NCBI GenBank assembly: GCA_019638015.1
Contig: JAHBUP010000001.1
Coordinates: 868,001-932,000 of the forward strand
DNA length: 64,000 bases
Source of the DNA: Melioribacteraceae bacterium
Lineage (GTDB): Bacteria; Bacteroidota; Ignavibacteria; Ignavibacteriales; Melioribacteraceae
Direction: 5' to 3'
In this document: piece after piece, positions 1-11,721 of the stretch
How positions within the stretch are numbered: position 1 is the first letter of the stretch
Layout of the letters: every line of letters begins with the position of its first letter
Program-made: the position numbers and the translations under genes
The notes under the pieces: generated by a model
Seen by the model: the letters and a program-made list of their open reading frames with translations, nothing else
Told to the model about the DNA's origin: nothing
Database searches by the model: none

Positions 1-907
1 TCGAGTGCGAGTACATAATGCCCCGAGGCGACTCAATATGATGGTGAATACAAACCGAACTACCGATTTTCATATTGATCTTATGGAGTTCGATATTCCT
101 GATACTTCAAATTGGCATACTATAAGTATGACCACCAAAAAATTTGATGCATTACCAGGAGATACTGTTTACGTTCAACTGGCGGCTACTGATTATGGAC
201 TTGGAAAATATTTCGTTGATCTGGACTATTACCGTGCTGATATTGTGAACATCCACGAGGCGGGCCCCGATAAAGGTGAACTTGTTCCATATCATCCCCC
301 TGTTCCCGATTTAAATTCATTCTCTACTATTCTTAATGTTACGCATGATGCGTTAATCAATTCTGATTTCGCGGAAATTAATTTTAATGATTGGCGCGTT
401 AATGAGCAGGGGGGCGAATCTAGAATACTAACTATAAACTCTACTCAATGGATAATTCTGAGATGGGATTTAGAAAAGTACAAAAATCTAAAAGTCGATT
501 GTGCTGGTTTGCTTGAATTAACAACTCAGTCATTCTCTTTTGGAGGCAATTATATAGAAACTTTTGGTGAAGAATTTGGAATGGAGTTCGGCAAAGTTAG
601 AGTAATTGAAATTCTCGGAGGTAATCCGGTTTGGGATCAAACGAATGTAACATATAATAATTTTATGCTTGGCAGTAATTATGCAAGTGTGTTTAACGAG
701 CAGATGATTTATGATGCGGAGATATCGACTGAACCGGGCAGTAAAAATTTTATTACAATATCAAAGCCGGTATTACAACGAATGATAGAGGGTAAAACAA
801 AAGGATTATTGATCAGACCATTGGGAGCTGTAATTGCCTCTTTTTATGCATCTGAAGATAAATCTGGAAATGCACCCAAGCTTTATCTTAACTTTAAAAA
901 TAAATAA
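1..907 (+). CDS. Secreted carbohydrate-binding protein, C-terminal part (5' truncated)
   Basis: The frame is open to the left edge (codons run from base 2), so the true start lies outside the window; the GTG at base 5 is only the first start-like codon. The first ~90 visible residues look like the end of a CBM6-type beta-sandwich (a TSNWHTISM stretch, then LPGDTVYVQL, then FVDLDYYRADIV). About 195 residues follow that resemble a DNRLRE/CBM96-type fibre-like domain (VWDQTNVTYNN, then a basic-acidic end at NAPKLYLNFK). No catalytic motif is visible; any catalytic domain would be upstream. There is no T9SS C-terminal domain. It ends 22 bases before the GH140-like gene, probably in the same transcription unit, suggesting a joint role in binding and breaking plant polysaccharide. 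Confidence 0.6.
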   Translation, partial: RVRVHNAPRRLNMMVNTNRTTDFHIDLMEFDIPDTSNWHTISMTTKKFDALPGDTVYVQLAATDYGLGKYFVDLDYYRADIVNIHEAGPDKGELVPYHPPVPDLNSFSTILNVTHDALINSDFAEINFNDWRVNEQGGESRILTINSTQWIILRWDLEKYKNLKVDCAGLLELTTQSFSFGGNYIETFGEEFGMEFGKVRVIEILGGNPVWDQTNVTYNNFMLGSNYASVFNEQMIYDAEISTEPGSKNFITISKPVLQRMIEGKTKGLLIRPLGAVIASFYASEDKSGNAPKLYLNFKNK

Positions 908-929
908 GCATGTTTATAAAGGAGTAAAA

Positions 930-2849
930 ATGAGAACTGTTTTTTCATTATTAATGATAATTATTTTCTCAGTAAATTCGTTGAAAGGGAATGACCACCC
1001 AAAAATTCATGTCTGGGAAATGAAAGAAGTAAAATTAAAAGCAGAAAAAATTTATAATAATTATTATACAGAAGTTACATGCTGGGTTGATCTAAAAGGA
1101 CCAGATTTTTCAAAGCGAGTTTATGGATTTTGGGATGGTGATAATAATTTTATTGTTAGAATAACAGCTACAGTTCCGGGAGAGTGGCAATGGATTAGCG
1201 GTTCGAATCAATCTGATGATAATGGACTGAATAATAAAGTTGGTTCTTTTACAGCTGTCAACTGGAATGATGCAGATAAAAAAAATAATCCTAACAGACA
1301 TGGTTTTATTCGTTCAACTTCTAACGGGCATGCTCTTCAGTATGCTGATGGGACTCCATATTTTATGATAGGGGATACCTGGTTAGCGGCGGCTACTTGG
1401 CGTTTGCCATTCAGGAATGCTCAAACTTTTAAAAAATATTTACCTGGACCGGGAATGGGATTTGAGGATGCAGTAATTTACAGAAAATCTCAAGGTTTTA
1501 ATTCAGTTAGTATGATTGCATGTTTTCCTAATTGGGAGTCTGATTTACACCCCAGCACCTATGCCGATTCCAATGGAATTTATATAAGGAATGCATGGGA
1601 AAAATTTGGGTATGACGTTTCCGGCGCTCCGGGCACAGATGCTTCGGGTGGATTAAGTTATTGGGGATCTTTCACAGCTAAAAATATGCGCGATGAATTT
1701 GGAAATCTGCCATTCAATATGTCGACTGAGCATATTGGTGTTTCAGACTTTAATCAAATCAATCCCGAATATTTTAAGAGTCTTGACAAAAAAATTGAGT
1801 ATCTCTCAAACGAAGGATTTGTGACTCTACTTGAAACAGTCCGCAGGGATGTTGGTCCATCATGGAAAGCTTATTTTGATTTTAATGAAACATACGCTCG
1901 ATACGTACAATACCTTATTTCAAGATATGGTGCTTATAATATAGTATTTAGCGGTATTCATCTTGATTGGATTCCAAAAGATTTTAGCCTTACCGCTGAT
2001 GAATTTAACGAAGCATTGACATATCATTTAAAAAAATATGGACCAATGCCATTCGGGCAACCGGTAACGACTCTCATAAGTAGTTCGACCTATATGGTAT
2101 TCGGTCACGGTGATGATTGCCCTTGGTTAACAATGCATAGTGTAGGTAATAAACCGAGAGATCACCGGGTTGCCGATTCGCTTGAGGTTATATTCGCGCT
2201 TGATCCTCCATATCCAGCAATAAATTTTGAACCATATTATACCGGCTGGAATCATGAGATAAATAAACCAAACGGAGAGCGCCCCGAAGCAAATTCTCCG
2301 CGCGATAATTATTTTTCCCGAGCGCAGATGTATGGCTCGGTACTATCGGGTGGATTATCAGGTCATGTACATGGCACTGCCGCGTATGATTTAACAACTA
2401 CCGGAGAACCTTCTGGTGCGCGACCACATGTTTGGGAAGCATTTAAATATGAATCGGCAAATTATATGAAACACTTAAATTCCTTTATTTTATCGGAAGG
2501 TGAAAAGTTTCAAAATCTTCAGCTGGCGCGGCACGATCTCATTCCAAATAAAGCTCCCGGAAGTCCAGAGATGGGTTTAGATGGCTGGTCATATATGATG
2601 AGAACTCAGGAGAAAGATTTTGCGCTGCTCTACTTTGAAAATGAATCTGTGATTCCATTATTGATGAATTTCAAACCGAATGCTGAGTATAATTTTAGTT
2701 GGTTCAATACTGTTACTGGCGAGTGGATAAACAAATTATTGGTGAAAGCCGATGAAAAGGGCAATATTACTATCCCAAATTTTCCTGATGGAAAAATGAT
2801 TTCAACTTCTGACTGGGCTGCAAAAATAATTTTAAGTAATGGATTATAA
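930..2849 (+). CDS. DUF5060/DUF4038 (GH140-like) secreted glycoside hydrolase
   Basis: Probable secreted glycoside hydrolase of 639 residues. A signal peptide covers residues ~1-22. A DUF5060 beta-sandwich follows (~26-125, with VYGFWDGDNNF and VPGEWQW), then a DUF4038/GH140-like TIM barrel (~135-520, with MIGDTWLAAATW). The last ~100 residues match the small beta domain annotated as putative collagen-binding (YMMRTQEKDFALLYFEN). GH140 members include apiosidases acting on rhamnogalacturonan II, but the family is broad and the substrate cannot be fixed here. The start at 930 is chosen because GGAG lies five bases upstream and the signal peptide begins there; the frame stays open further upstream to 834 but adds residues overlapping the previous gene. 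Confidence 0.75.
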   Translation: MRTVFSLLMIIIFSVNSLKGNDHPKIHVWEMKEVKLKAEKIYNNYYTEVTCWVDLKGPDFSKRVYGFWDGDNNFIVRITATVPGEWQWISGSNQSDDNGLNNKVGSFTAVNWNDADKKNNPNRHGFIRSTSNGHALQYADGTPYFMIGDTWLAAATWRLPFRNAQTFKKYLPGPGMGFEDAVIYRKSQGFNSVSMIACFPNWESDLHPSTYADSNGIYIRNAWEKFGYDVSGAPGTDASGGLSYWGSFTAKNMRDEFGNLPFNMSTEHIGVSDFNQINPEYFKSLDKKIEYLSNEGFVTLLETVRRDVGPSWKAYFDFNETYARYVQYLISRYGAYNIVFSGIHLDWIPKDFSLTADEFNEALTYHLKKYGPMPFGQPVTTLISSSTYMVFGHGDDCPWLTMHSVGNKPRDHRVADSLEVIFALDPPYPAINFEPYYTGWNHEINKPNGERPEANSPRDNYFSRAQMYGSVLSGGLSGHVHGTAAYDLTTTGEPSGARPHVWEAFKYESANYMKHLNSFILSEGEKFQNLQLARHDLIPNKAPGSPEMGLDGWSYMMRTQEKDFALLYFENESVIPLLMNFKPNAEYNFSWFNTVTGEWINKLLVKADEKGNITIPNFPDGKMISTSDWAAKIILSNGL

Positions 2850-3141
2850 AATAAAGTTCGATTACTGCGGTTAATAAATATAAAGTTGGTCAAAATTCTT
2901 AGCTAGTTTGATTAATGTTATTCATAACACATTAAAGAGTTATGAAGAGGATTTTTATCTCGGCGAGGATTAAAACTTTTCCTCAATAAAATAAAAACAA
3001 GAAATTCTTTTATCGCACTTTTCCAAATCTATGAATTCCTTCATGGTATAGTTTTTTACCCTAGTCTAAAATTTAAAAGACTCTTTCACACCTTGTGCAG
3101 AGTGTTGGTTTTTCTTAACTTTGAAATAAAAAGAACTTTGT
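2850..3141. other. Intergenic region without a gene
   Basis: AT-rich spacer between the hydrolase and a membrane protein. It holds an imperfect inverted repeat around 2914-2939 (TTAATGTTAT against ATAACACATTAA) and a GAGGA/TCCTC pair near 2963-2983, neither followed by a clear T-run. No coding sequence or RNA gene is recognised. Confidence 0.4.
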
Positions 3142-3768
3142 ATGAGAGAAGAACAAGATTATATCCGAGACATAGCCGAGATACGTTCTATGATGGAGCG
3201 TTCTACCAAATTTTTATCACTTTCGGGTTGGGCAGGAATAATGGCCGGTATTTATGCCTTGGCAGGTGCCTTAATTGCTTATCAATTCTTAGGTTATAAT
3301 CCTACTAAAATTGTTTATCGATTAAATGAATTGGGAGGGGAATCATCTGCTCTAACAATGATAATAGTTTTAGCAATTTTAATTCTAGTGCTTGCTATCG
3401 GAACCGCAATTTTTTTGTCCTACAAAAAGGCTAATAAAAGAGGGGAACAAATTTGGAATGCTACTTCTCGACGACTTGTAATAAACATGGCGGTTCCATT
3501 ACTAACAGGTGGAGTGTTAATCTTGATTTTATTGTCAAAGAACCTTATGGGATTAGCCGCTCCGTTATCGTTAATATTTTATGGACTCGCTATTTATAAT
3601 GCCAGCAAGTTTACCTTTGATGAAATGAAGTTTTTAGGATTAATACAAATTGGATTAGGATTGATAAGTTCCTATTACATTGAATTCAGTCTTTTCTTGT
3701 GGTCTTTAGGTTTTGGAGTTGTCCATATTATATATGGTGTTTATATGTATTTTCAACACGAGCGGTGA
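3142..3768 (+). CDS. Hypothetical integral membrane protein paired with a winged-helix regulator
   Basis: 208 residues. A short charged cytoplasmic-looking N-terminus (~1-25) is followed by about six hydrophobic segments (for example ~29-49, ~70-92, ~112-130, ~134-152, ~161-178 and ~182-202). The protein has no recognised catalytic motif. Its stop codon overlaps the start of the winged-helix regulator (GTGA at 3765-3768), so the two are translationally coupled. Similar membrane-protein/HTH_34 pairs are seen in Bacteroidota. I infer that the pair works together, perhaps with the regulator controlling or reporting on the membrane protein, but no function is assigned. Confidence 0.6.
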   Translation: MREEQDYIRDIAEIRSMMERSTKFLSLSGWAGIMAGIYALAGALIAYQFLGYNPTKIVYRLNELGGESSALTMIIVLAILILVLAIGTAIFLSYKKANKRGEQIWNATSRRLVINMAVPLLTGGVLILILLSKNLMGLAAPLSLIFYGLAIYNASKFTFDEMKFLGLIQIGLGLISSYYIEFSLFLWSLGFGVVHIIYGVYMYFQHER

Positions 3769-4073
3769 TAGAAGTGAAATTACCAATCGATGATCTACAT
3801 AAAGCTTTTGTGAGTCGTGTACGCCTTGGGATTATGTCGGCATTAGCTGTAAATGATAAACTTGACTTTAATTCACTCAAAGGGTATCTGGATGTTACCG
3901 ATGGTAATCTGGCAAGTCATCTTAAAACGCTTGAGAAGGAAAAATTTGTTAGTGAAGAAAAATCATTTATAGATCGAAAACCGAACACTAAATATTTTCT
4001 AACTAAAGCTGGGAAAAAAGCGTTTAATGATCACCTTAAAGCACTTGAAAACTTTATTAACGCGCACAAATAA
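3765..4073 (+). CDS. Winged-helix DNA-binding protein (HTH_34 / MarR-like)
   Basis: 102 residues from GTG 3765, or 99 from GTG 3774; I chose the 4-base overlap with the preceding stop. The whole protein is one winged-helix domain: LHKAFVSRVRLGIMSAL as helix 1, FNSLKGYLDVTDGNLASHLK as helices 2-3 with the recognition helix, then a basic wing (DRKPNTKYFLTKAGK). This is typical of HTH_34 regulators, which bind DNA as dimers and have no separate effector domain. Its coupling to the membrane protein before it suggests a joint signalling or self-regulation role. The ligand and target are unknown. Confidence 0.75.
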   Translation: MIEVKLPIDDLHKAFVSRVRLGIMSALAVNDKLDFNSLKGYLDVTDGNLASHLKTLEKEKFVSEEKSFIDRKPNTKYFLTKAGKKAFNDHLKALENFINAHK

Positions 4074-4087
4074 CTTCTTAATTACTT

Positions 4088-4273
4088 ATGAATTTAGAAA
4101 AGAGAAACAATCTGAAAAGACAAAGAATTATTTCGGTGATAATTATCGTGATCGGAATCTTGTTGATGATTATGAAAATCTATGAGGATAGTGAGCCAGG
4201 TGCAATTCCTTTGTTGCTCATCTTAATTGGAACTGGATGGTATTTTATCCCCCACGTTCGGGAGAAACAATAA
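4088..4273 (+). CDS. Small two-helix membrane protein
   Basis: 61 residues: a basic N-terminus (NLEKRNNLKRQR), a first transmembrane helix (~13-30), a short acidic turn (YEDSEPGA), a second helix (~39-54) and a charged end. It begins 14 bases after the winged-helix regulator in the same direction, so it is probably the third gene of that small operon. No family is recognised and no function is assigned. Confidence 0.5.
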   Translation: MNLEKRNNLKRQRIISVIIIVIGILLMIMKIYEDSEPGAIPLLLILIGTGWYFIPHVREKQ

Positions 4274-4441
4274 TAATTTGACCATACAAGAAATTTTGCG
4301 CCTCAGCTATATTTATGATTCAAGACATAGATAAAAAATAGGGCAATAAATGAAAAAGCTTTTCATTACTAATAATAAATAATTTTTCTTATTAATAAGC
4401 ATCGCAAAACAAAGTATAATAAAAAAAGGAAAATGTTTAAT

Positions 4442-5050
4442 ATGAAATTACTCATTGAGTTTTATAAAAAATTGAATGTGTCCAAATCACCAATCAGTAT
4501 TGCAATCTATGTTGCACTCATTGCCACACTCTTTTTAATTATACCTTTGTTAGCAATGCTTTTCACCGACGAAATGAATTGGAGCTTCTTCGATTTTGTT
4601 GCTGCTTGGATACTTCTGTTTGGCTCTGGGTTCACTTATAAAATAATAGCGAGATCAATGGGAGCTATAATTTATAGGGCAGCTATTGGTCTCTCCGTCG
4701 CAACAGCTCTTTTTCTTGTTTGGTCTAATCTCGCTGTTGGACTAATAGGGAGCGAAGACAATTCTGCTAACTTGATGTATATGGGAGTTCTGGCGATAGG
4801 CTTTTTAGGTTCTATTATAGTAAGATTAAAACCGAGAGGTATGAGCTTGGTGCTATTTGCGATGGCATTCTCTCACATAATTATAAGTGTGATCGCACTG
4901 ATTGTTCGGTTAGATTTGCTGCCAGAAAGTTCTGTAATTGAGATATTAGCAGTGAATGGATTCTTCTTTGTACTTTGGTGCGGAGCAGCATTGATGTTCC
5001 GAAATGCCGCGTACGAGCAATCAACAGTGAAGACAGTAAAAGTAAATTGA
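4442..5050 (+). CDS. Hypothetical six-helix membrane protein
   Basis: 202 residues from ATG 4442. An in-frame ATG at 4433 is also possible, but the AGGA at 4427-4430 lies only two bases from it, against 11 bases from 4442. After an amphipathic start (MKLLIEFYKKLN) there are about six hydrophobic segments, a pattern shared with uncharacterised Bacteroidota membrane proteins. No motif, Cys pair or charged residue in a membrane helix suggests a transport or enzymatic role. It stands alone, 168 bases after the small membrane protein. Confidence 0.5.
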   Translation: MKLLIEFYKKLNVSKSPISIAIYVALIATLFLIIPLLAMLFTDEMNWSFFDFVAAWILLFGSGFTYKIIARSMGAIIYRAAIGLSVATALFLVWSNLAVGLIGSEDNSANLMYMGVLAIGFLGSIIVRLKPRGMSLVLFAMAFSHIIISVIALIVRLDLLPESSVIEILAVNGFFFVLWCGAALMFRNAAYEQSTVKTVKVN

Positions 5051-5344
5051 TACGAGCAGTCATGGTTCTTCCTGTTACGAATTATTTTTTTTAACGGGAA
5101 TGACTTTAAGATTCAATAATTAATTACTCCTAATCGGTTTTAATATGAATCCATTCTTTATAACATGTTACAACGAATAGTTTTTCCACTCTAACATAAA
5201 AATTAAAATTATTCTCAGAGGATTAACCTCAAGAACAACGGCCTCTATCACAAAATAAAAATAATTTTTCATATCATTTCCCAATTGTTTGAATTATTTG
5301 TTTAAAAGGTGTATTTTTTACACATTCACAATTGGGAAAAAGAT
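5051..5344. other. Intergenic region with a weak hairpin
   Basis: The spacer holds one stem-loop, TTCCTGTTA (5069-5077) against TAACGGGAA (5092-5100), nine pairs with one G-U. A T-run lies in the loop rather than after the stem, so a terminator is uncertain. No gene is seen. Confidence 0.3.
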
Positions 5345-7357
5345 ATGAAAGTATTTTTAGACAAGTTTATTAAAAGATGTCCCAAATCTGGTAAAATAAA
5401 GGGGATCAATTATCCAACAGGAATCTACAGAATATTTTTCCCTCTCATAGGATTAGCAGCATTGATTTGGATTTTAATCAGAGTGATACCTAAACCAAGC
5501 AGAGCAACTTACCCATGTGTTCAAGCTGCCGCTCCTCTCGCTTCCGGTTTAATAATATATATTACATCGCTAGTTTTGACTTTCACACTATATATATCAA
5601 CAAAGAAAAAGTATTTTCTCTCACCATACTTTTTGCTAATTGGACTAGCATTTTTAGGAGTTAGCGATAATAATATTGATAGACTAAATTCAGGTGATCC
5701 AGATTCACCACTTCCAACTATTTCACATGTTGCCAATGTTGCTACTGGGGATGCAAAAGGTATTTTCCCGGGAAGAGTTGTTTGGGTTTATGATCCCGCT
5801 GCAACTAATGAAAATTGTAATCCCACCGCTGTTGGAAAAGCATGGTGGATGCCTGAAAATAATAATCAGTTAGTAATAGATGAAATGGTTAGTAAAGCAA
5901 TAAAATCTCTAACGGGAAAACAAATCGATAAAGATGCTTGGGATGCAATTTTTAAATACCATAACAATACCCGGGGTAAAGGAAGTGTGGTTTATAATAA
6001 AGGGGAAAAAATATTTATTAAAATAAATAATGTTAGTGGCTGGGGTGGCAATTTTAGTACAAAGGATTTATCTGTTGTTGCTAACGGGTCATATGGAATT
6101 TCGGAAACATCTCCACAGGTGGTATTATCGATATTAAGGCAGCTAGTTAATACAGTTGGTGTTTCTCAGAGCGATATTTATGTTGGTGATCCTATGCGAA
6201 ATACTTATAAACATTGTTTCGATATGTGGCATGCTGAATTTCCTGATGTCCATTATTTAAGTTATGATGATTATTCAAAATTGGGGAGAGAAAGAGTAAC
6301 TGCTAGTAAGACTGCAAAAATTTTCTATTCGGATAAAGGAAAAATTTTAAAGGAAAATGTTTGGGATGTCAATAGACCTGGTGGCAATCCCATTACCGAT
6401 GATAATCTTTATACAATATTCGAGGAAGCAGAATATCTACTCAATATTCCGGTTCTTAAAGGACACAAAAGAGCTGGAGCCACAATGTTTGCTAAAAATC
6501 ATTTTGGCTCTCATACTAGAGCAAATGCCGCACACCTTCATAATGGATTGATTGATCCGATAGAAATTCAGAATAGCACCAGTCGTAGGGAATATGGATT
6601 ATATAGAGTACAAGTTGATATTATGGGTAGCAAATATCTTGGTGAAAAAAATCTTTTTTACTTAATGGATGCGTTGTGGCCGGCTGATCAGGAAATTAGT
6701 TTCCCTAAAAAGTTTTCTATGAAACCATTTAATAATGATTGGATGTCATCAATTTTTGCTTCTCTCGATCCTGTAGCTATTGAGTCTGTTGGTTACGACT
6801 TTTTAAGAACTGAATTTACTGCTGAAAGAAAAATTCAAGATGGTGCTGGAACATACGCACAAAAACCGGCTACAGACGATTATCTTCATCAGGCTTCCGA
6901 TCCGGCTTTATGGGCTGAAGGTATCAAATATGATCCAAATAATACCGGTGTTTACTTAACAAGTTTAGGTACACATGAACACTGGAATAATGCTGTTGAG
7001 ATGCAATATTCAAGAAATTTGGGACTCAATACCGGTATAGAATTAATAAAACATCTTAATCTTACTAACATTGAACGTGAGAATGAGCTTCCAACTAAGT
7101 TTGAACTTGCGCAGAATTATCCTAATCCATTTAATCCGGTAACAACTATTGAATATACATTGCCAAGAAATCAATTTGTATCAATTAGAATTTATGATGC
7201 AGCTGGTAGTGAAGTAGCAGTATTGGAAAATTCTCATAAGCCCTCAGGAATATATAGAGTACAATTTAACGCAAAAGGATTATCGAGCGGAGTTTATTAC
7301 TATAAAATAATTACAGAAAATTATTCTAATACAAAAAAGATGATTTTACTGAAATGA
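5345..7357 (+). CDS. DUF362 protein with N-terminal membrane segments and T9SS C-terminal domain
   Basis: 670 residues from ATG 5345; the open frame continues upstream to a GTG at 5309, without support. The N-terminus has about three hydrophobic segments (~25-43, ~64-84, ~91-108) instead of a classical signal peptide. A large DUF362 domain follows (~125-560; DAKGIFPGRVVWVYDP, then VPVLKGH-type and AKNHFGSH stretches). DUF362 is a family of unknown function, some members carrying Fe-S domains; none is visible here. The last ~85 residues are a T9SS type A sorting domain ([16 protein letters not shown], ending TKKMILLK), which normally directs export to the cell surface. A T9SS tail on a protein with several N-terminal membrane helices is unusual. 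Confidence 0.75.
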   Translation: MKVFLDKFIKRCPKSGKIKGINYPTGIYRIFFPLIGLAALIWILIRVIPKPSRATYPCVQAAAPLASGLIIYITSLVLTFTLYISTKKKYFLSPYFLLIGLAFLGVSDNNIDRLNSGDPDSPLPTISHVANVATGDAKGIFPGRVVWVYDPAATNENCNPTAVGKAWWMPENNNQLVIDEMVSKAIKSLTGKQIDKDAWDAIFKYHNNTRGKGSVVYNKGEKIFIKINNVSGWGGNFSTKDLSVVANGSYGISETSPQVVLSILRQLVNTVGVSQSDIYVGDPMRNTYKHCFDMWHAEFPDVHYLSYDDYSKLGRERVTASKTAKIFYSDKGKILKENVWDVNRPGGNPITDDNLYTIFEEAEYLLNIPVLKGHKRAGATMFAKNHFGSHTRANAAHLHNGLIDPIEIQNSTSRREYGLYRVQVDIMGSKYLGEKNLFYLMDALWPADQEISFPKKFSMKPFNNDWMSSIFASLDPVAIESVGYDFLRTEFTAERKIQDGAGTYAQKPATDDYLHQASDPALWAEGIKYDPNNTGVYLTSLGTHEHWNNAVEMQYSRNLGLNTGIELIKHLNLTNIERENELPTKFELAQNYPNPFNPVTTIEYTLPRNQFVSIRIYDAAGSEVAVLENSHKPSGIYRVQFNAKGLSSGVYYYKIITENYSNTKKMILLK

Positions 7358-7464
7358 GTTTATAGAGCTTATTTTTAATTCGATTGAAAGATGCGCACCT
7401 ATAACTTTGTTAAAGTGTATTTGGTGATAATTTTATAATAATAGGAATGAACTAGTTCTCAAAA

Positions 7465-8691
7465 ATGAAAAAATATACGAATCAATTTTTCTCGATTTTA
7501 TACATATTAATTATTACTCAGTTCAATAATGTTCATGCTCAATCTCCCATTCCAGCTGGTGCTAAACTTGAAAGAATTGCAAGCGGTATATTACAGCCAG
7601 AAGGTCCCGTTTGGAAAGAAAATTCTGGATTGCTGTTTAGCGATATCAAAGCCGCAAAGATTTATTTATGGTCGCCAGATAATAATTCAATATCAACATA
7701 TCTGCAGAAATCAGATAGTTCTAATGGTTTAACATACGATGATCAAGGTAGATTAATATTAACACAAATGGGGAAACGTCGTATATCGCGTCAAGAATTA
7801 AATGGTACGATTACGCCAATTGCGTCAACCTATCTTGGTAAAAAATTTAATTCACCAAACGATTTAGTTGTAAAGTCAGATGGTTCAATTTTCTTTACAG
7901 ATCCCGATTTCAATATTCCATTTGGCGGAACAAAAGAAATTATGATTAACGGTGTTTATGTAAAGGGTATTTATAGAATAAGTAAAAATGGCAATGTTCA
8001 GCTGCTGGATGGTACTTTTGATAAACCGAATGGTATCTGTTTTTCCCCCGATGAAAAAAAAATATACGTTAATGAATCACCCAAAGGGGAAATTTATGAA
8101 TGGGATGTAATTAACGATTCAATGATCACAAATAAAAAATTACTTTATAAGATTCCGGTCAACGGATATGTTGATGGAATGAAAACAGACAAAAAAGGTA
8201 ATCTTTATATTACAGGACCAACGGGTGTATGGATTGTATCACCTTCAGGAGTTTACCTGGATAAAATCGCACTTCCTAATAATCAGTCTGGCTCCAATTG
8301 TGCATGGGGTGAAGCAGATAGAAAAACTTTATACATTACTACAAGCGCTTCGGCTGGATCCGTCTATAAAATTCGACTTGCGGATATAACTGGTTTGCAC
8401 GAAACTGATAATAATATTCCACAAGATATCCATCTATTCCAGAATTATCCTAATCCATTTAATCCGGAAACTGTGATTAGTTGGAATCTAAATATCGGTA
8501 GTTTTGTAACGTTGAAAATTTTTGATGCATTAGGTAAAGAAATTGAAACCATAGTGGATGAGTTTCAAGATGCAGGTATTCACCATGCTAGATTTTCAAC
8601 AAACGGTTCAAATTATTCTACCGGGGTATACTTTTATCAATTAGAAGCCGGAAGTTATTCTCAAACAAAAAAAATGTTAATTGTGAAATAA
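7465..8691 (+). CDS. SMP-30/gluconolactonase-like beta-propeller with T9SS sorting domain
   Basis: 408 residues. A Sec signal peptide (~1-26, ending NNVHAQ) leads into a six-bladed SMP-30/LRE-type propeller (~30-310). Family motifs are LQPEGPVW near the start, NSPNDLVV, GSIFFTDPDF and PNGICFSPDEKKIYV, carrying the acidic and Asn residues that bind a divalent metal in this fold. SMP-30 proteins are often sugar lactonases, so a role in aldonolactone hydrolysis outside the cell is plausible but not shown. The final ~85 residues are a T9SS type A domain ([16 protein letters not shown], ending TKKMLIVK). AGGA lies upstream of the ATG, with a 10-base palindrome GAACTAGTTC at 7449-7458 between them. 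Confidence 0.8.
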   Translation: MKKYTNQFFSILYILIITQFNNVHAQSPIPAGAKLERIASGILQPEGPVWKENSGLLFSDIKAAKIYLWSPDNNSISTYLQKSDSSNGLTYDDQGRLILTQMGKRRISRQELNGTITPIASTYLGKKFNSPNDLVVKSDGSIFFTDPDFNIPFGGTKEIMINGVYVKGIYRISKNGNVQLLDGTFDKPNGICFSPDEKKIYVNESPKGEIYEWDVINDSMITNKKLLYKIPVNGYVDGMKTDKKGNLYITGPTGVWIVSPSGVYLDKIALPNNQSGSNCAWGEADRKTLYITTSASAGSVYKIRLADITGLHETDNNIPQDIHLFQNYPNPFNPETVISWNLNIGSFVTLKIFDALGKEIETIVDEFQDAGIHHARFSTNGSNYSTGVYFYQLEAGSYSQTKKMLIVK

Positions 8692-8819
8692 GAAGAGAAG
8701 TAGGTCATAAAGTTGTGCTTGTTGAATTATAACATTTCAATCCTACTTAATTAACAGCATTCATCAAATCTTCAGCGTTATAATAGAATGTAGGTCAAAA
8801 TATTTTATTACTTTTATTT

Positions 8820-8856
8820 TCGGCTCAGCAGTGGTATTACCCACCGCTGATACCGA
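8820..8856. terminator. Hairpin between convergent genes
   Basis: CAGC-A-GTGG (8826-8834) pairs with CCAC-C-GCTG (8841-8849) around the loop TATTAC, with one A/C mismatch. The outer TCGG (8820-8823) and CCGA (8853-8856) add more pairs. It lies between the plus-strand SMP-30 gene and the minus-strand katG, where a two-way terminator would be expected. Neither side has a convincing T-run, so the role is uncertain. Confidence 0.4.
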
Positions 8857-8894
8857 TTGTAGAATAAGAGATGATCTTACAAATATTTACTTGA

Positions 8895-11111
<2,217 letters not shown>

Positions 11112-11263
11112 TTAATAAATCGATAAGTGAAAAGTAATTTATTAATTGGTTGCAAACGGTTTTAGCAAAGTAAAAAACAATTAATTCATCAGTTATCAAC
11201 ATGATTCCTTTTTAATAATACTATGCTAATTTATGAATACAACAAAATTTTAAAACTGGTTGA

Positions 11264-11695
11264 TTATGCTTTGTTGCTATTAAATGTTCCAATAATTTGA
11301 AGCTTTGTCTCCTTCACTTTGAAATTGGGTATTTTCTTTTTCTTAAAATATTCGTCAAGCATTTTATTAAGACTTTCATCAAAAAAATCTTCGATATGTT
11401 CGGTAGCTTCACAATAAAGGTGATGATGATTCTCAATTATCGCATCGTATCTCATCACATCTTTTTCGGTCTTTACCTTTTTAACTAATCCTTTTTCAAC
11501 GAATGTTTCTAATGTTTTATAAATAGTACCAACGGCAACACTTGGATGATTCTTGACAACATATTCCTTGATATTATCCGCAGTGGGGTGATTCCTGAGA
11601 TTGTTTAATGCTTCAAGTACCGCTACTCTTTGAGGAGTAACTTTTAGGTTGATACTTTTAAGATCCAGGCCATGTTTATCTTTTTTCATAGACAA
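11264..11695 (-). CDS. perR: Fur-family peroxide regulator (PerR-like)
   Basis: 143 residues; Met1 and Met3 are both possible starts. The N-terminal winged helix (~10-85; LKVTPQRVAVLEAL, VAVGTIYKTLETFVEKGLV) and the C-terminal dimerisation domain are complete. The regulatory-metal region ENHHHLYCE is present. Only one cysteine is visible, so the two CXXC pairs that hold structural zinc in Bacillus PerR are missing (CEAT replaces the first pair). Similar zinc-less PerR variants occur in Bacteroidota. Placement directly before katG supports PerR rather than Fur or Zur. A 7-1-7 inverted repeat 12 bases upstream suggests self-regulation. The call as PerR rests on context plus family. Confidence 0.8.
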   Translation of the reverse strand: MSMKKDKHGLDLKSINLKVTPQRVAVLEALNNLRNHPTADNIKEYVVKNHPSVAVGTIYKTLETFVEKGLVKKVKTEKDVMRYDAIIENHHHLYCEATEHIEDFFDESLNKMLDEYFKKKKIPNFKVKETKLQIIGTFNSNKA

Positions 11696-11706
11696 TTGTT
11701 ATTAAA

Positions 11707-11721
11707 TAGGAATAATTCTTA
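11707..11721 (-). promoter_or_regulatory. PerR/Fur-type 7-1-7 operator upstream of perR
   Basis: TAGGAAT-A-ATTCTTA closely follows the Fur-family pattern TTAGAAT-N-ATTCTAA. A second overlapping inverted repeat, CTTATT-TAG-AATAAG (11718-11732), extends it. It sits just upstream of the perR start codon, as expected for an autoregulated peroxide regulator. Assignment is by pattern only. Confidence 0.55.

Noticed and set aside
4351..4383. Tiny reading frame starting MKKLFITNN
   Set aside because: About ten codons, no ribosome site, no conservation evidence; probably chance or decayed sequence.
5309..5344. Upstream GTG start for the DUF362 protein
   Set aside because: The added residues are not signal-like and the GTG lacks a ribosome site; ATG 5345 suits the membrane segments better.
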